Source: Sphingobacteriaceae bacterium
Lineage (GTDB): Bacteria > Bacteroidota > Bacteroidia > B-17B0 > Aurantibacillaceae
DNA: 64,000 bases
Assembly (NCBI GenBank): GCA_016709575.1
Contig: JADJMM010000014.1
Span: 85,153 to 149,152 of the forward strand
Direction of reading: 5' to 3'
The notes below the pieces were generated by a model. The model made no database searches. It saw nothing but the letters and a program-made list of their open reading frames with translations, and was not told the DNA's origin. This document shows positions 36,281 through 45,290 of the stretch, piece by piece (position 1 is the first letter of the stretch; each line of letters begins with the position of its first letter). The position numbers and the translations under genes were made by a program.

Positions 36281-38296
36281 ATCCAACCACACAAACATCA
36301 TCCACTTGCTCATTTTCGCCCATCCAATTATTAAATGTTGTGATAAGAATATTTTTTTGTTCTTCCATAGGAAGGTGACTGTTTGAAGCTAGTGTATCTT
36401 TAAATTTACTATACATAAATTTTTTACCCTTAGGTCCACCGGATTGATCAGCATAGCCATCCGTAAACAAATAAACGCAATCACCTTTTGAACAGGAATG
36501 GTATGGTTAGTGAATTTTTTCATTTCCTCTCCAATAAAAGCGCCAATAGGATGTTTATCTCCTTTATATTCACTTAAAACGCCACCTTACAATGTAGATT
36601 GGATTTTTCGCTCCTGCAAAGTGCAGAACTGATTTATTATAATCAATAGCCACAAACACCATATCCATACCATCTTGAATAGTGCTTTTAGAATATTCTT
36701 GCCTAAGAGTTCTTGATATACCCACATTAATAAAATCGAGCGCTTCTGATGGTCTGTTAACAGAAGGTTCGCGTTCGCATAATCTTAAATAATTATTACC
36801 GATAATACTCATTAAGGCGCCAGGCACACCATGTCCGGTACAATCGGCAACTGCAACCATACTAAACTTTTCATCGTATTTTGTAACTGCATCTGATACC
36901 CAATAAAAATCACCACCAATAATATCTTTAGGTTTATAAATGACAAATGAATCCGGTAATTCCTTTTTTACAGTTTCAATGGATGGTAAAATAGCTTCCT
37001 GTATACGTTTGGCGTAAGTGATACTTCCTGTAATATCCTTGTTCTTTTCTTCAATAGTACTTTTTTGTTTCTCGACTTCAACCTTCTGTAGGAGGATAAT
37101 TTTATTTGCTTTTTGTTTCTGCAAATAATTGCGGTAGGTAAATATTGCAAAAATGATAACTAAAAAGTAAAACAAAGCATACCAGACCTAAAACTATTTT
37201 TTGTTTTGTGCTCTCTACTTTGGCAATGGCATCAATTTTTTCTCGCTCTAGTTTTGCAGCATCAGCTGCTTTATCGTATTCATATTGCAATTGCGCCTGA
37301 ATTGTTTTGTTAATAGTTTCGGCGTTAAACAAGCTATCACGAATGTTAATATATGAAGTGTAATAATTTAAGGATTTTTCAAAGTTCTTTATTTTTTTAT
37401 ATAAGGTGCTTAACTGTAAATTAGCTTCTACAATAGTTTCGGCATCACCAATTTCAGTGGCGAGTTTTAGTGCTTTTAAACCATATTTTTCTGAGGTAGG
37501 GTAGTCTTTCATTTTATAATAGATGTACCCAAGATTTACAAGCACAATCTCAAGCCCTTCTTTATCATCGAATTCTTCGGCAAGTTTTAATGATTCGAAT
37601 TCGTATTCTAATGCTTTTTTAAAATTGCCGGAGTCGGAGTAAACAGCACCAATATTTCCTAACGACCTAGCTATTTCCTGAGGAGAGTTCTGTTCTTTTT
37701 TTAATTTTAGAGCGGCGAAATGAAATTTAAGTGCCTGTGAGTAATTCTGTTTTTTTTGAAAACAATTTCCAATATTATTATATGAAGAGCTTAGGCCTGC
37801 TGAATCTTTTAAAAATTCTCTTATTTTTAATGCTTTAAAATGAAATTTTAAAGATTCGTCAGTGTTATTCATATTAAGATAAACATTGCCAATGTTATTA
37901 TACGAGTCAGCTATTTTCTTTTTTATCTCCTAGCGCTTCTCTGATTTTTAAAGCCGCTAAATTGTTTTCAAGTGCTTTTGAATAATTTCCCTTATAGTAG
38001 TATATATTAGCTAATAAATTGTATGCAGAACCAAGCCCCTTTTTATAATTAATATTTTCAGAAATAGTTTTTGCAGTTAGGCAATAAGGCATGGCGCTGT
38101 CCCCTAAATTTTTGTCAAAAAAAGCGACACATAAACGATTTAGCGTATTGACTTTATCAGTATCTGAAACAGGATGTTGTAGAATGTTCTTTAATGAATC
38201 AATTGCCCGTGATGGGCTCTTTAAGGTTTGGGTAAAACAAACTGTTGCCTGCAACTGAAAAATAACCCCAAGTATACAAGCAAATAATTTGTTCAT
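36270..38296 (-). CDS. TPR-containing SpoIIE-type protein phosphatase (several frameshifts)
   Basis: Signal peptide, then tetratricopeptide repeats (ALKIREALGDKKE, SYNNIGNCFQKKQNYSQALK, SLGNIGAVYSDSGNFKKALE, and more), one membrane segment (about residues 345-365), a coiled-coil linker and a PP2C/SpoIIE phosphatase domain (IIGGDFYWVSD, VAVADCTGHGVPGALMS, CVYLFTDGYADQSGGPKGKK, VDDVCVVGFRI). Frame breaks lie near 37910, 37165, 36575 and 36480. The full protein is about 675 residues. It likely dephosphorylates a partner in a stress or developmental signalling pathway, with TPRs outside the membrane. Confidence 0.85.
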
Positions 38297-38367
38297 TTTT
38301 CAAAAAATGGTTTCTTAGTCAAATTTAGGATAATTAATAGGGAATATCAAGTAGAAAGTACGGTGTT

Positions 38368-38925
38368 TTATGGGCTTGATAACCCGCCAAAATCCTTACA
38401 AGGCAATAAATTGTAGGGCTCTTTGTTGGTGGAAGTAGGAGCTTTATCCATTGCTAACTTCCGTACATTTTCCAGAACATGTTTCATGTAAATTCTCCAT
38501 ACCAGTTTAGTAAAAAGAAAATGAAAGGGGTAGAAGAGGAGACTATTAGAAAACAATGTATAAATATATCTAATTTTGATTTTTCCATCAGTTTGTTCTG
38601 TAGTAATCCATTCTCCTTGAAATTTTTCAAAACCAAACATGGGGGAGCTAAATTCACATATCTCAATTTTCCAATAGTGATTCTCTTCCCTTTCTAGTAC
38701 TTTATCAAGAGATGTTTCGCCGGCTTTTACAGTTAAAGCTTTTCCAAGATGTACTTTTCGGCTACCGCCAACCTTTCCCCAACTTTCATCTTCGGTGCAA
38801 TGCGTTACTTTTGGCGTAATCCCATAACCGGTATGCACTTTTGTGATATCACAAAGCATAGGACTTTTAAAAGCCCTTTCTAAGGTAGTATCAAAGGTTG
38901 CTGTTATTTTAGTGGTCGTTTGCAT
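38368..38925 (-). CDS. SRPBCC (START/Bet v1-like) family protein
   Basis: 185 residues with the start TTTKITATFDTTLERAFKSP and a pocket fold in SRPBCC style (KVGGSRKVHLGKALTVKAGE, HYWKIEICEFSSPMFGF, GKIKIRYIYTLFS). It may bind a small hydrophobic ligand. The upstream sequence on the minus strand reads ACAAAACGTTAATTAAG 27 bases before the start, which resembles the ends of the attC-like sites at 41-44 kb, but no matching site lies downstream. Intact. Confidence 0.7.
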   Translation of the reverse strand: MQTTTKITATFDTTLERAFKSPMLCDITKVHTGYGITPKVTHCTEDESWGKVGGSRKVHLGKALTVKAGETSLDKVLEREENHYWKIEICEFSSPMFGFEKFQGEWITTEQTDGKIKIRYIYTLFSNSLLFYPFHFLFTKLVWRIYMKHVLENVRKLAMDKAPTSTNKEPYNLLPCKDFGGLSSP

Positions 38926-39030
38926 TTGTTTTGTTGAGAATCTTAATTAACGTTTTGTAACTTACTAAGTCTAAACTACGCATTTGAACGCTACCCATAA
39001 AAATAATGCAAGACGGCTGTTAATTCATAA

Positions 39031-39325
39031 CTAGAAGAAAAGGCAAATAACTAATGCAAAGCTTAAAGGAATACCCGTGACAACCGATAAAACGATACTC
39101 TTTGTCTTGTCATGTTTATTAGAAAATAGTCTGAAGAAAAAAAACTAATTAAGAAGGTTGGTGTAAAGTAAAGAACTAATACAAATAAATTACCAGGTTT
39201 AAGAAGGTCGTTAAAGCTATGCGTATCCTTATCCAGGAGAAAAGTGCGATGCAAGCCAATAGCACAATTAATGCGATGATCAAGAATTGTTGTGTGGTTG
39301 AAGTAGTCGTCTTTGTTGTGTCCAT
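39031..39325 (-). CDS. Small multi-pass membrane protein (frameshifted)
   Basis: MDTTKTTTSTTQQFLIIALI, VLLACIALFSW, then after shifts near 39235 and 39130 LVLYFTPTFLIS and KTKSIVLSVVTGIPLSFALV, ending ICLFF with a stop at 39031-39033. About 98 residues, three or four hydrophobic segments. No family recognised. It sits at the left edge of the cassette region but I cannot show that it is a cassette. Confidence 0.45.
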
Positions 39326-39658
39326 GTGAATAGTTTTAGTAAAAACGTAAAAAATTAATTTTTATTGTTGCATAATGGCTACGCTTAACTAAAGCTTTTT
39401 GTTGACTGAAAATGCAGTCTCATGGAATTTGAGTCCACAACTTGCTGCTGGCGGTTTCGGGGCTTGCGTTAGGCTGGTTTTCTACGCTTACTGCTTATCA
39501 TTAATTAACTGGATCAAAGTCCACAGTTTCTGGTATCTATGGCAGCAATTAAAATTTTGTTGTTAACTTTTGCCAGATAAATACTGAACGAATTTAAGTC
39601 GCCGGTTTTAGTTGGTAGATTAACAATTGCTTGCCAGATAAGGCTGAACTAAGAGTGT
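39326..39658. other. Intergenic region with a possible gene remnant
   Basis: On the minus strand 39514-39650 reads LIWQAIVNLPTKTGDLNSFS, IYLAKVNNKILIAAIDTRNC, GL and a TGA. It could be a frameshifted C-terminal extension of the lipoprotein gene to its right. The rest (39326-39513) shows no gene, RNA or clear repeat, apart from AGCCTAACGCAAGCC near 39460, a weak resemblance to an attC arm. Confidence 0.35.
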
Positions 39659-40214
39659 TTAAATTTTCCCGGATTTCTTTTTCAATTTTTCACCAGTACT
39701 CAATACATAAGACTGATATGTTGAAAGCAGTATTTGCTCATCTTTTTTAGATGTGTTGAAGTAAATTCCTTCTTCAGACAGATTACATGGGTCAATATTC
39801 TGCTGATTAATATAATACCGATTGGGGAATAGTGATGAATTTGTCAAAAGTACAAACTCTGAGTTAGCAATTAAATCGTTCGAGTTCTCAGCTTTCTTAA
39901 AAACGGGATAAATTCCCGGCCCTTCTTCAATGAGATAACATCCGGTAGTAGTATCTATATAATCTGCAATTTTTTCAATATTGGTTATATCATGAATAAA
40001 ATTCTGTAACTCAGTAGGAATATTCTCCAAAGAAGTAGAAGTTAAAACTGATTTTTTATTTTCGTTAGTTGTATCCGATAATTGTTCGGTGACCTTTATG
40101 GTGTCTTGCTGTATTGGATTTGTTTCTGTAATTAACCCTTTGGGTTCAGCATCAGAACACCTTGTAAAGGTGATTAAACTAGAAAGTAAAATAAAGACTT
40201 TTTTAATTTCATAT
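39659..40214 (-). CDS. Putative lipoprotein of unknown function (frameshifted)
   Basis: It begins MKLKKSLFYFL and, after one base shift near 40175, continues LITFTRCSDAEPKGLITETN, so Cys of FTRC is the likely lipid site. The mature part holds TSLENIPTELQNFIHDITNI, DYIDTTTGCYLIEEGPGIYP, FPNRYYINQQNIDPCNLSEE and ends KKKSGKI. About 185 residues. No family recognised. It lies just left of the last, degenerate attC-like site. Confidence 0.5.
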
Positions 40215-40218
40215 TCCT

Positions 40219-40332
40219 TAACTCAATCTTTTTTTGGAGTTTTACAGTTAATGTATACAGAAACTAAGATTATCTTTTTTTATTCGGATGCTTGCATGAG
40301 TTATTTTTCGTTTATGCAAACCCTGTTAGCAT
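40219..40332 (-). repeat. Degenerate or half attC-like site after the TPR cassette
   Basis: On the minus strand ATGCTAAC (40325-40332) gives a plausible opening box directly downstream of the TPR gene, and TTGCAT/ATGCAA can pair inside. A closing GTTAAGG is present near 40221-40227 but lacks the AACG before it. The site may be worn out and mark the left end of the array. Confidence 0.4.
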
Positions 40333-40338
40333 AAGTTT

Positions 40339-41166
40339 TTATTCTTTGTAATTGGGTATTGTCCATTTCGCCATATACCAATTAACTTTGTATGGGTACA
40401 TTTCATAAGTTGCATCATCCTCGTTAATTGTATATCCTTGTTCAAAATTAACTTTTGCTTCTCTCATTAATATTTCCGCATTGGTTTTGTCGCCTTTTTG
40501 CAATAAACATAGTCCTTTGTAGTATTTGGCGTCAGAAAATTTGTTGTAATCTTTTATTGTTTTGTCAAAAAATGAAATCGCTTTGTCGTAATTCCTTAAT
40601 TCGTATTGAATAATACCCATATAAAATAAATCTAAAAAGTGTATTCCATTTTCTCCACGCTCTCTTATTGTTTTCTCAAAGTCATTTCGTAAAATCTGTT
40701 CAGCTTTCTCAAATTCATTTAATTGCAAATGACATAGTGAAATATAAAAACGATAGGAATGGTCGTTTTGATAGCCATAGCCAAATTCTTTTTCAGCCAT
40801 TTCCATATCAACAATCGCACCTTTGTAATCTTTTTGAAAAATACATTTCAAATAGCCTCTTCGCCCCAGATAATTCGCCCTGTCATACAGTACAGCTTTG
40901 TCATAGCAACGGACAGCTAAATCATACTTTTTCGTTTTCCAAAATGGCAATGCTTTCCGTTGCCAAAGTAGAGCAATAGTTGAATCTTGTTTTAGTGCAA
41001 GATTAATATTGTCATCCCAACCTTGTAGTGTATAATGATACTTATAAGCACCATTTTTTAAATATTTATCAATAATTGAGTCTTGCATTGCCGTATTGCT
41101 TTGGGTCTGTCCAAAAATGTAGTTGTTTAGAATAAGTAGAATAAATAGTGTAGTGTATTTTTTCAT
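40339..41166 (-). CDS. Secreted TPR protein (cassette gene)
   Basis: A signal peptide (MKKYTTLFILLILNNYIFGQ) is followed by tetratricopeptide repeats over residues 60-245 (LAVRCYDKAVLYDRANYLGR, ALLWQRKALPFWKTKKYDLA, FYMGIIQYELRNYDKAISFF, AKYYKGLCLLQKGDKTNAEI). It should mediate protein contacts in the periplasm. It is the fifth and last gene of the array, starting 43 bases after the GTTAACAG core of attC-like site 1. Intact. Confidence 0.8.
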   Translation of the reverse strand: MKKYTTLFILLILNNYIFGQTQSNTAMQDSIIDKYLKNGAYKYHYTLQGWDDNINLALKQDSTIALLWQRKALPFWKTKKYDLAVRCYDKAVLYDRANYLGRRGYLKCIFQKDYKGAIVDMEMAEKEFGYGYQNDHSYRFYISLCHLQLNEFEKAEQILRNDFEKTIRERGENGIHFLDLFYMGIIQYELRNYDKAISFFDKTIKDYNKFSDAKYYKGLCLLQKGDKTNAEILMREAKVNFEQGYTINEDDATYEMYPYKVNWYMAKWTIPNYKE

Positions 41167-41208
41167 TTTAAATTCATTTTGGTTAATTAACTTTTTGTGT
41201 CAAAATTC

Positions 41209-41390
41209 CTGTTAACGTTCCCGGCCAATACACCCGGTGGTCTTACGAAGCTTCCGTGTCTATACCAACAAATGGTTATTTAAAGGTAAATGTTTATTAG
41301 TGAGGTTCAAAATAGAAATGCGCTTAGCGCACCTTAATCGCACCGAACGATGACCGATTCCGCCCAATGGCCAGTAGGTACTGTTAGTGG
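41209..41390 (-). repeat. attC-like site 1
   Basis: On the minus strand it opens GCCACTAAC and ends GGGAACGTTAACAG. Arms CTGGCCATTGGGCGG and GGGTGTATTGGCCGGG pair imperfectly. Length 182. The opening box does not match its own cassette start (GTTACCAG), so this is the least regular full site. It shares CGAACGATGACCGA plus TCCGCCC (41344-41365) with site 3 and the CTTCCGTGTCT and GTTTATTAG tracts with site 2. Confidence 0.65.
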
Positions 41391-41398
41391 CTGGCAAA

Positions 41399-41758
41399 TT
41401 AATCAAGTGTCTTAATATTTAAATTATAGTTTAAAAATGATTTTATAAAACTTGTTTCTTGCTCTATACTTTCATTAGGTCTAAACCTTATATATTTTAT
41501 GATCTTGTTGCAACAAAGACTATTTGATTTAATGTCAAATTTTAATTCATAATAGCAGTCACCACCCATAATTGAATGTATAAATAAAGTTTCATTTTCA
41601 AAATAAGCTAAATAGCGTGAAGAAATGTCGTCTGGGATATAACCTGCTTTTAGTTTGTCTAATTGATTGTTGTCTAAATTTATTTTTATTTTTAGGTCAG
41701 CTTTATTTTCATTGTCAAATTTAAGATGTTCCCAAAAGTCTTTTTTTGCAATTACCAT
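41399..41758 (-). CDS. Unknown small protein (cassette gene)
   Basis: 119 residues, no signal peptide, rich in Lys, Asn and Ile (MVIAKKDFWEHLKFDNENKA, IHSIMGGDCYYELKFDIKSN). I recognise no family. It is the sole gene between attC-like sites 2 and 1, with its start 30 bases after the core of site 2. Short orphan genes of this kind are typical of cassettes. Intact. Confidence 0.6.
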   Translation of the reverse strand: MVIAKKDFWEHLKFDNENKADLKIKINLDNNQLDKLKAGYIPDDISSRYLAYFENETLFIHSIMGGDCYYELKFDIKSNSLCCNKIIKYIRFRPNESIEQETSFIKSFLNYNLNIKTLD

Positions 41759-41787
41759 TGTCTATATGTTTTTTTGTCTATTGCTTG

Positions 41788-41975
41788 CTGGTAACGTTTT
41801 GCGGCTAGGCGCAGGGCGTTATGAAACTTCCTGTGTCTGCCCGCCGAAACGTTTATTAAATGTACAAATGTTTATTAGCAAAGCAAAATGAAAAAAAATT
41901 CCCGCGTCGACGGGACAATAAATTTGCTTTGCGATCTACCGTTCCGCCCGCCTTGCGCTTAGCCGCTGTTAGTGG
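41788..41975 (-). repeat. attC-like site 2
   Basis: On the minus strand it opens CCACTAAC, exact complement of its own cassette start GTTAGTGG, and closes CCGCAAAACGTTACCAG. The arms AGCGGCTAAGCGCAAGGCG and CGCCCTGCGCCTAGCCGC pair with two mismatches and a bulge of extra bases (TTTT in one arm). The central 130 bases form weaker stems. Length 188. Confidence 0.8.
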
Positions 41976-42003
41976 TTGATGGCGGCCCACAGGTGCGACA
42001 CGC

Positions 42004-43119
42004 TTATGTGTCCGCCGATAAAAAGTGAGAATTTTTCATGCGCTTACTTTTGAAAATAATGAATTCAACCCTCCTGTTTTTTTGTCTACCCTCTTCCGAA
42101 TCATTGGTCGCAATTGGCTGCTTGCTACCAAAACCATTGTACTTAATCCGTAAATGGTCAATTCCTTTACTTATGAGATATTCAGCTACAGCTTTTGCTC
42201 TAGCTTCGGAGAGATTTTGATTTTTGATTTCATAGCCTACATTATCCGTATGGCCATTGATAGTAATTTTAGTATCTAATTCCTGCTTCAGATATTGAGC
42301 TAAGCTGTCAAGTTCCTGAAATGATTCAGGCATTAGATCACTTTTATTCGTTTCAAAAAAAACATTTTCCAAAGTGATCGTTGCATTCGTCTTTGGTGAG
42401 AACACTGGAACAACCTCCTCAGATTGGTTAGTGACGACTAATGAATCTTTACTTTCAATATTTTCATCATCACCTACGAGAGTAACAGAAACATCATCTA
42501 TGTAGTAGTGAGAAAATTGTCTGACACCTTCTGGAGTATTGTGAATGAAATGCCCTAGCGTTAAATAGATTTCAAATCCTTCGGCCTGATATATTGTAGA
42601 TAATTTTACCCATTGCTTTTCTTCTTTAAAGCCGTTGGGATTAGTAAACTTAATACTTGGCTGTACGGCAAACCCTTTCTTGTTGAGGGTTTTGTAAGGC
42701 TTTTCAGAAAATAGAATTCCAAATTCCTTTACGCTAGTGATCGATTTTTCAGCTCGACTGACATAAAATTCAACAAGGTAGGTTTTCCCTGCTATCAGTG
42801 GTTTTGCAAGCTTGGTTCCCATATACTCTATATATTCTCTGTGTATGCAAATCCCTGCATAAGCTTTTCCAGAGTGTGGTGCTTGAATGCCATGCATGTT
42901 TTTCGGAACCCCTTCTCCTATTCCGTTAATCTGAATATAGTAGTCAGTCCCGGAAAAATTGGAGCAAAACCAGTTTTTGCTACAGTTGACAGGGACATGT
43001 CCGTTCCCAGGATTTCCCCCCAACTCTTCAAAACCTGAATTTAGCACAAGGTTTTGCGCTAAAGTGTAAAATGGAATGGTAAAAAAACAAGTTAAAAGAG
43101 ATTGTAAAAATAGTTTCAT
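42004..43119 (-). CDS. OmpA-family protein with jelly-roll-like domain (cassette gene)
   Basis: A signal peptide is followed by a beta-sandwich domain (LVLNSGFEELGGNPGNGHVP, ending HYYIDDVSVTLV, residues 22-215) and an OmpA domain (NNGHTDNVGYE, really INGHTDNVGYEIKNQ, LSEARAKAVAEYL, GRQKNRRVEFIIF). The layout equals the gene at 26547-27731, so a host-like envelope protein has become a cassette. It is the third gene of the array. Its last 12 residues (RMKNSHFLSADT) run past the usual OmpA end. Intact. Confidence 0.85.
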   Translation of the reverse strand: MKLFLQSLLTCFFTIPFYTLAQNLVLNSGFEELGGNPGNGHVPVNCSKNWFCSNFSGTDYYIQINGIGEGVPKNMHGIQAPHSGKAYAGICIHREYIEYMGTKLAKPLIAGKTYLVEFYVSRAEKSITSVKEFGILFSEKPYKTLNKKGFAVQPSIKFTNPNGFKEEKQWVKLSTIYQAEGFEIYLTLGHFIHNTPEGVRQFSHYYIDDVSVTLVGDDENIESKDSLVVTNQSEEVVPVFSPKTNATITLENVFFETNKSDLMPESFQELDSLAQYLKQELDTKITINGHTDNVGYEIKNQNLSEARAKAVAEYLISKGIDHLRIKYNGFGSKQPIATNDSEEGRQKNRRVEFIIFKSKRMKNSHFLSADT

Positions 43120-43221
43120 ATATCTGTGTAACGTCTTTTTTAGTAAAAGATACAGCCTTCAAAAGTCAGTCAGGATATAAGTTGTCAACCAAATTTTTTT
43201 GAAAGGATTGTCCGCCATTTA

Positions 43222-43400
43222 CCACTAACGTTTGGCGAGCAAAAGTAGGCGGGCTTTCGAAGATCCACCTTTCCCAACCTACAAAAGGTTATTTGAAGAT
43301 ACTTACTTTATTAGTGAGCCGCAAATAAAATTTCGCGAAGCGGCGCTGTTTTGCGCGCGAACGATGACCGAGTCCGCCCGCTTTTGCTTGTTGTTATGGG
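43222..43400 (-). repeat. attC-like site 3
   Basis: On the minus strand it opens CCCATAAC, exact complement of its own cassette start GTTATGGG, and closes CGCCAAACGTTAGTGG. The arms AAGCAAAAGCGGGCGGAC and GCCCGCCTACTTTTGCT pair with a small bulge. It shares a 22-base block with site 1 (one mismatch, 43358-43379). Length 179. Confidence 0.8.
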
Positions 43401-43419
43401 TATGGTGGGCGCACACAGT

Positions 43420-44295
43420 TTACATATTGCTTACGTGTCTGCCGATAAATTGTTTTAAATAAGCTTTGTCCTTGCATATAACTTTGTCACGAGCTGTTTC
43501 TAAAAACATTTTATTATACTTAACTACAGTTTCGGTGGAGAGGTCATAAATGCCATGCGATGTTTGAGGACATATTTTAGCAGACTGAGCAATAATAATT
43601 AATTTACTATTAATTGGAAAAATAATAGTGCCTATTGGACGATTTTCATTTTTTAAAACTTCGCCGTCAAGGATGTTGTCTTCCTCAAGTTGCGATCGAA
43701 TTACAACTGACGAACAGTCCGGAAGAAAGAAAAAGTCAGTTTGAGGGGCGTTAAAAATGGAATAGATCTTTTCGCCCATTAATTCAAGAGTTTTATCGCT
43801 AATTTCTTTGTAGTTCAATGGAAGTTTATTTTTAATTCCAGCGGTACGATTTTCAAAATGATCAATTTTTGCTTTAAGTTCATCGCTTGCATATTCGTAG
43901 AGCATTCTGAACGATCCTAAGATGCTATTTTGCATTTCAATTTGATGTTGAGGGGTACGCATGTCGCCAATAACACCCATTCGCATTAGGTATTCCATCG
44001 AAGTATTTAATTCAGAGTAGTTTTCGGAAGCGATGGAGGCTAATATTTTGTCGTAGTGTTTATTAAAATCATTCTCAATGTGTTTATTAAGATTGTCCTC
44101 AACTGATTTATGATCAATTTCACCAGATGCTGTGATTGTTGAATTTAAATCCTTTTCGGCGAAGTCAAATCTGTCAAGTATTTTTTCTTCAAAAGAAGAA
44201 CTTGTCTTACTATATGTGTAAAGATTATTTTCGCTGTCTACGAATTTTTTGATTAGAACCTGCGAAACATAATGATGATTTCTTGGAGTACTCAT
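43420..44295 (-). CDS. DUF4238-like protein (cassette gene)
   Basis: Start MSTPRNHHYVSQVLIKKFVD is close to the DUF4238 N-terminus (HHYxPxFLL-type). An internal FLPDCSSVVIRS, GTIIFPINSKLIIIAQS block and HHY/HGIYDLS complete the pattern, 291 residues. The function of the family is unknown to me. The ATG at 44295 is chosen because an in-frame Met at 44340 would extend into the attC-like site. Second gene of the array. Intact. Confidence 0.7.
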   Translation of the reverse strand: MSTPRNHHYVSQVLIKKFVDSENNLYTYSKTSSSFEEKILDRFDFAEKDLNSTITASGEIDHKSVEDNLNKHIENDFNKHYDKILASIASENYSELNTSMEYLMRMGVIGDMRTPQHQIEMQNSILGSFRMLYEYASDELKAKIDHFENRTAGIKNKLPLNYKEISDKTLELMGEKIYSIFNAPQTDFFFLPDCSSVVIRSQLEEDNILDGEVLKNENRPIGTIIFPINSKLIIIAQSAKICPQTSHGIYDLSTETVVKYNKMFLETARDKVICKDKAYLKQFIGRHVSNM

Positions 44296-44343
44296 GTAAT
44301 TTTTTGTCTGTGATTTGTCTAACGGGACTTGTCCGCCCACTTA

Positions 44344-44477
44344 CCCATAACGTTTTGCAGCTACCCGAAGGGCGGGACTTTTACCACAAAACTTGATTTG
44401 AAAAACTAATGTTTGATTAACCCAAAAACTGTCTTTGGAACACGAACCCCCGCCTTTTGGGTAGGTGCTGTTAGCAG
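44344..44477 (-). repeat. attC-like site 4
   Basis: On the minus strand it opens CTGCTAAC, exact complement of its own cassette start GTTAGCAG, and closes GCAAAACGTTATGGG. The arms CACCTACCCAAAAGGCGGG and CCCGCCCTTCGGGTAGC pair well with a short mismatch. At 134 bases it is the shortest full site and the closest in length to well-known attC sites. Confidence 0.82.
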
Positions 44478-44482
44478 TAGTT

Positions 44483-45271
44483 TTATTCTGTCCAAAATTC
44501 TCCAATTGAATATGTTTTTGCTTGTCCACTAATAATCACTCGGTCTCCTTTGTCTTCACAATACAACTTGCCCAATCGTTCAGAAACTTGTTGAGCATAA
44601 AGTTCTTGTTTGTTAAGTCTTGCCGCCCAAAATGGAATTAAAGAACAATGTGCAGAACCTGTTACAGGGTCTTCTAAAATTGATGCTTGCGGTGTGAAAA
44701 ATCTTGAAATGAAATCGCAATTGTCTCCAATTGCTGTTACAATTACACCTCCTGGGTCAAGATTTATTTGGTCGAATAATTGTCTGTCAATTTTTATGTT
44801 TCTAACTTCTGTTTCATTTTCATACACCAAAACATAGTCTCTTGATTTCAAAATTTCTTTCGGTTGAATATTTAGGGATTTTGAAATTGTCGGTGGTAAG
44901 ATATCGACAATAGGCATTCTTGATGGGAAGTCCATTTTATAGAACCCATTTTCAATTTTGACAATTAGGTCGCCACTTAAAGTTTCAAAAACGATTTCAT
45001 CTTTCTTGTAGTCAAGTATTGTCGTTAAACAATGAGCACTTGCAAGTGTAGCGTGTCCACACAAATCCATTTCAATTTCAGGCGTAAACCATCGTAAATG
45101 GACTTTCTCACCTTTATCAACAAAAAAAGCAGTTTCTGCAACTGCGTTCTCTTTTGCAATTTTCAATAAGATTTCGTCTGACAACCATTTGTCCAGTGGA
45201 ACAACACAAGCAGGATTTCCTCCAAAAATTGTGTCTGTAAATGCGTCAATTTGATATATATTATGTTTCAC
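44483..45271 (-). CDS. PhzF-family isomerase (cassette gene)
   Basis: IYQIDAFTDTIFGGNPACVV opens the diaminopimelate-epimerase-like fold. The catalytic Glu lies in NAVAETAFF, and MDLCGHATLASAH, GNNCDF-like GDNCDFISRFFTP and EDPVTGSAHCSL are family motifs. 262 residues, full length. Members act on small metabolites by proton transfer, and the substrate cannot be told here. First gene of the array, starting 27 bases after the GTTAGCAG core. Intact. Confidence 0.9.
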   Translation of the reverse strand: MKHNIYQIDAFTDTIFGGNPACVVPLDKWLSDEILLKIAKENAVAETAFFVDKGEKVHLRWFTPEIEMDLCGHATLASAHCLTTILDYKKDEIVFETLSGDLIVKIENGFYKMDFPSRMPIVDILPPTISKSLNIQPKEILKSRDYVLVYENETEVRNIKIDRQLFDQINLDPGGVIVTAIGDNCDFISRFFTPQASILEDPVTGSAHCSLIPFWAARLNKQELYAQQVSERLGKLYCEDKGDRVIISGQAKTYSIGEFWTE

Positions 45272-45290
45272 TATGTTCTGTTTAAAATTA

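Noticed and set aside
43232..43462. 76-codon plus-strand frame
   Set aside because: It runs through attC-like site 3 and into the next gene, has no promoter and is an artefact of the GC-rich arms.
44341..44529. 62-codon minus-strand frame
   Set aside because: It runs across attC-like site 4 and the end of the PhzF gene.
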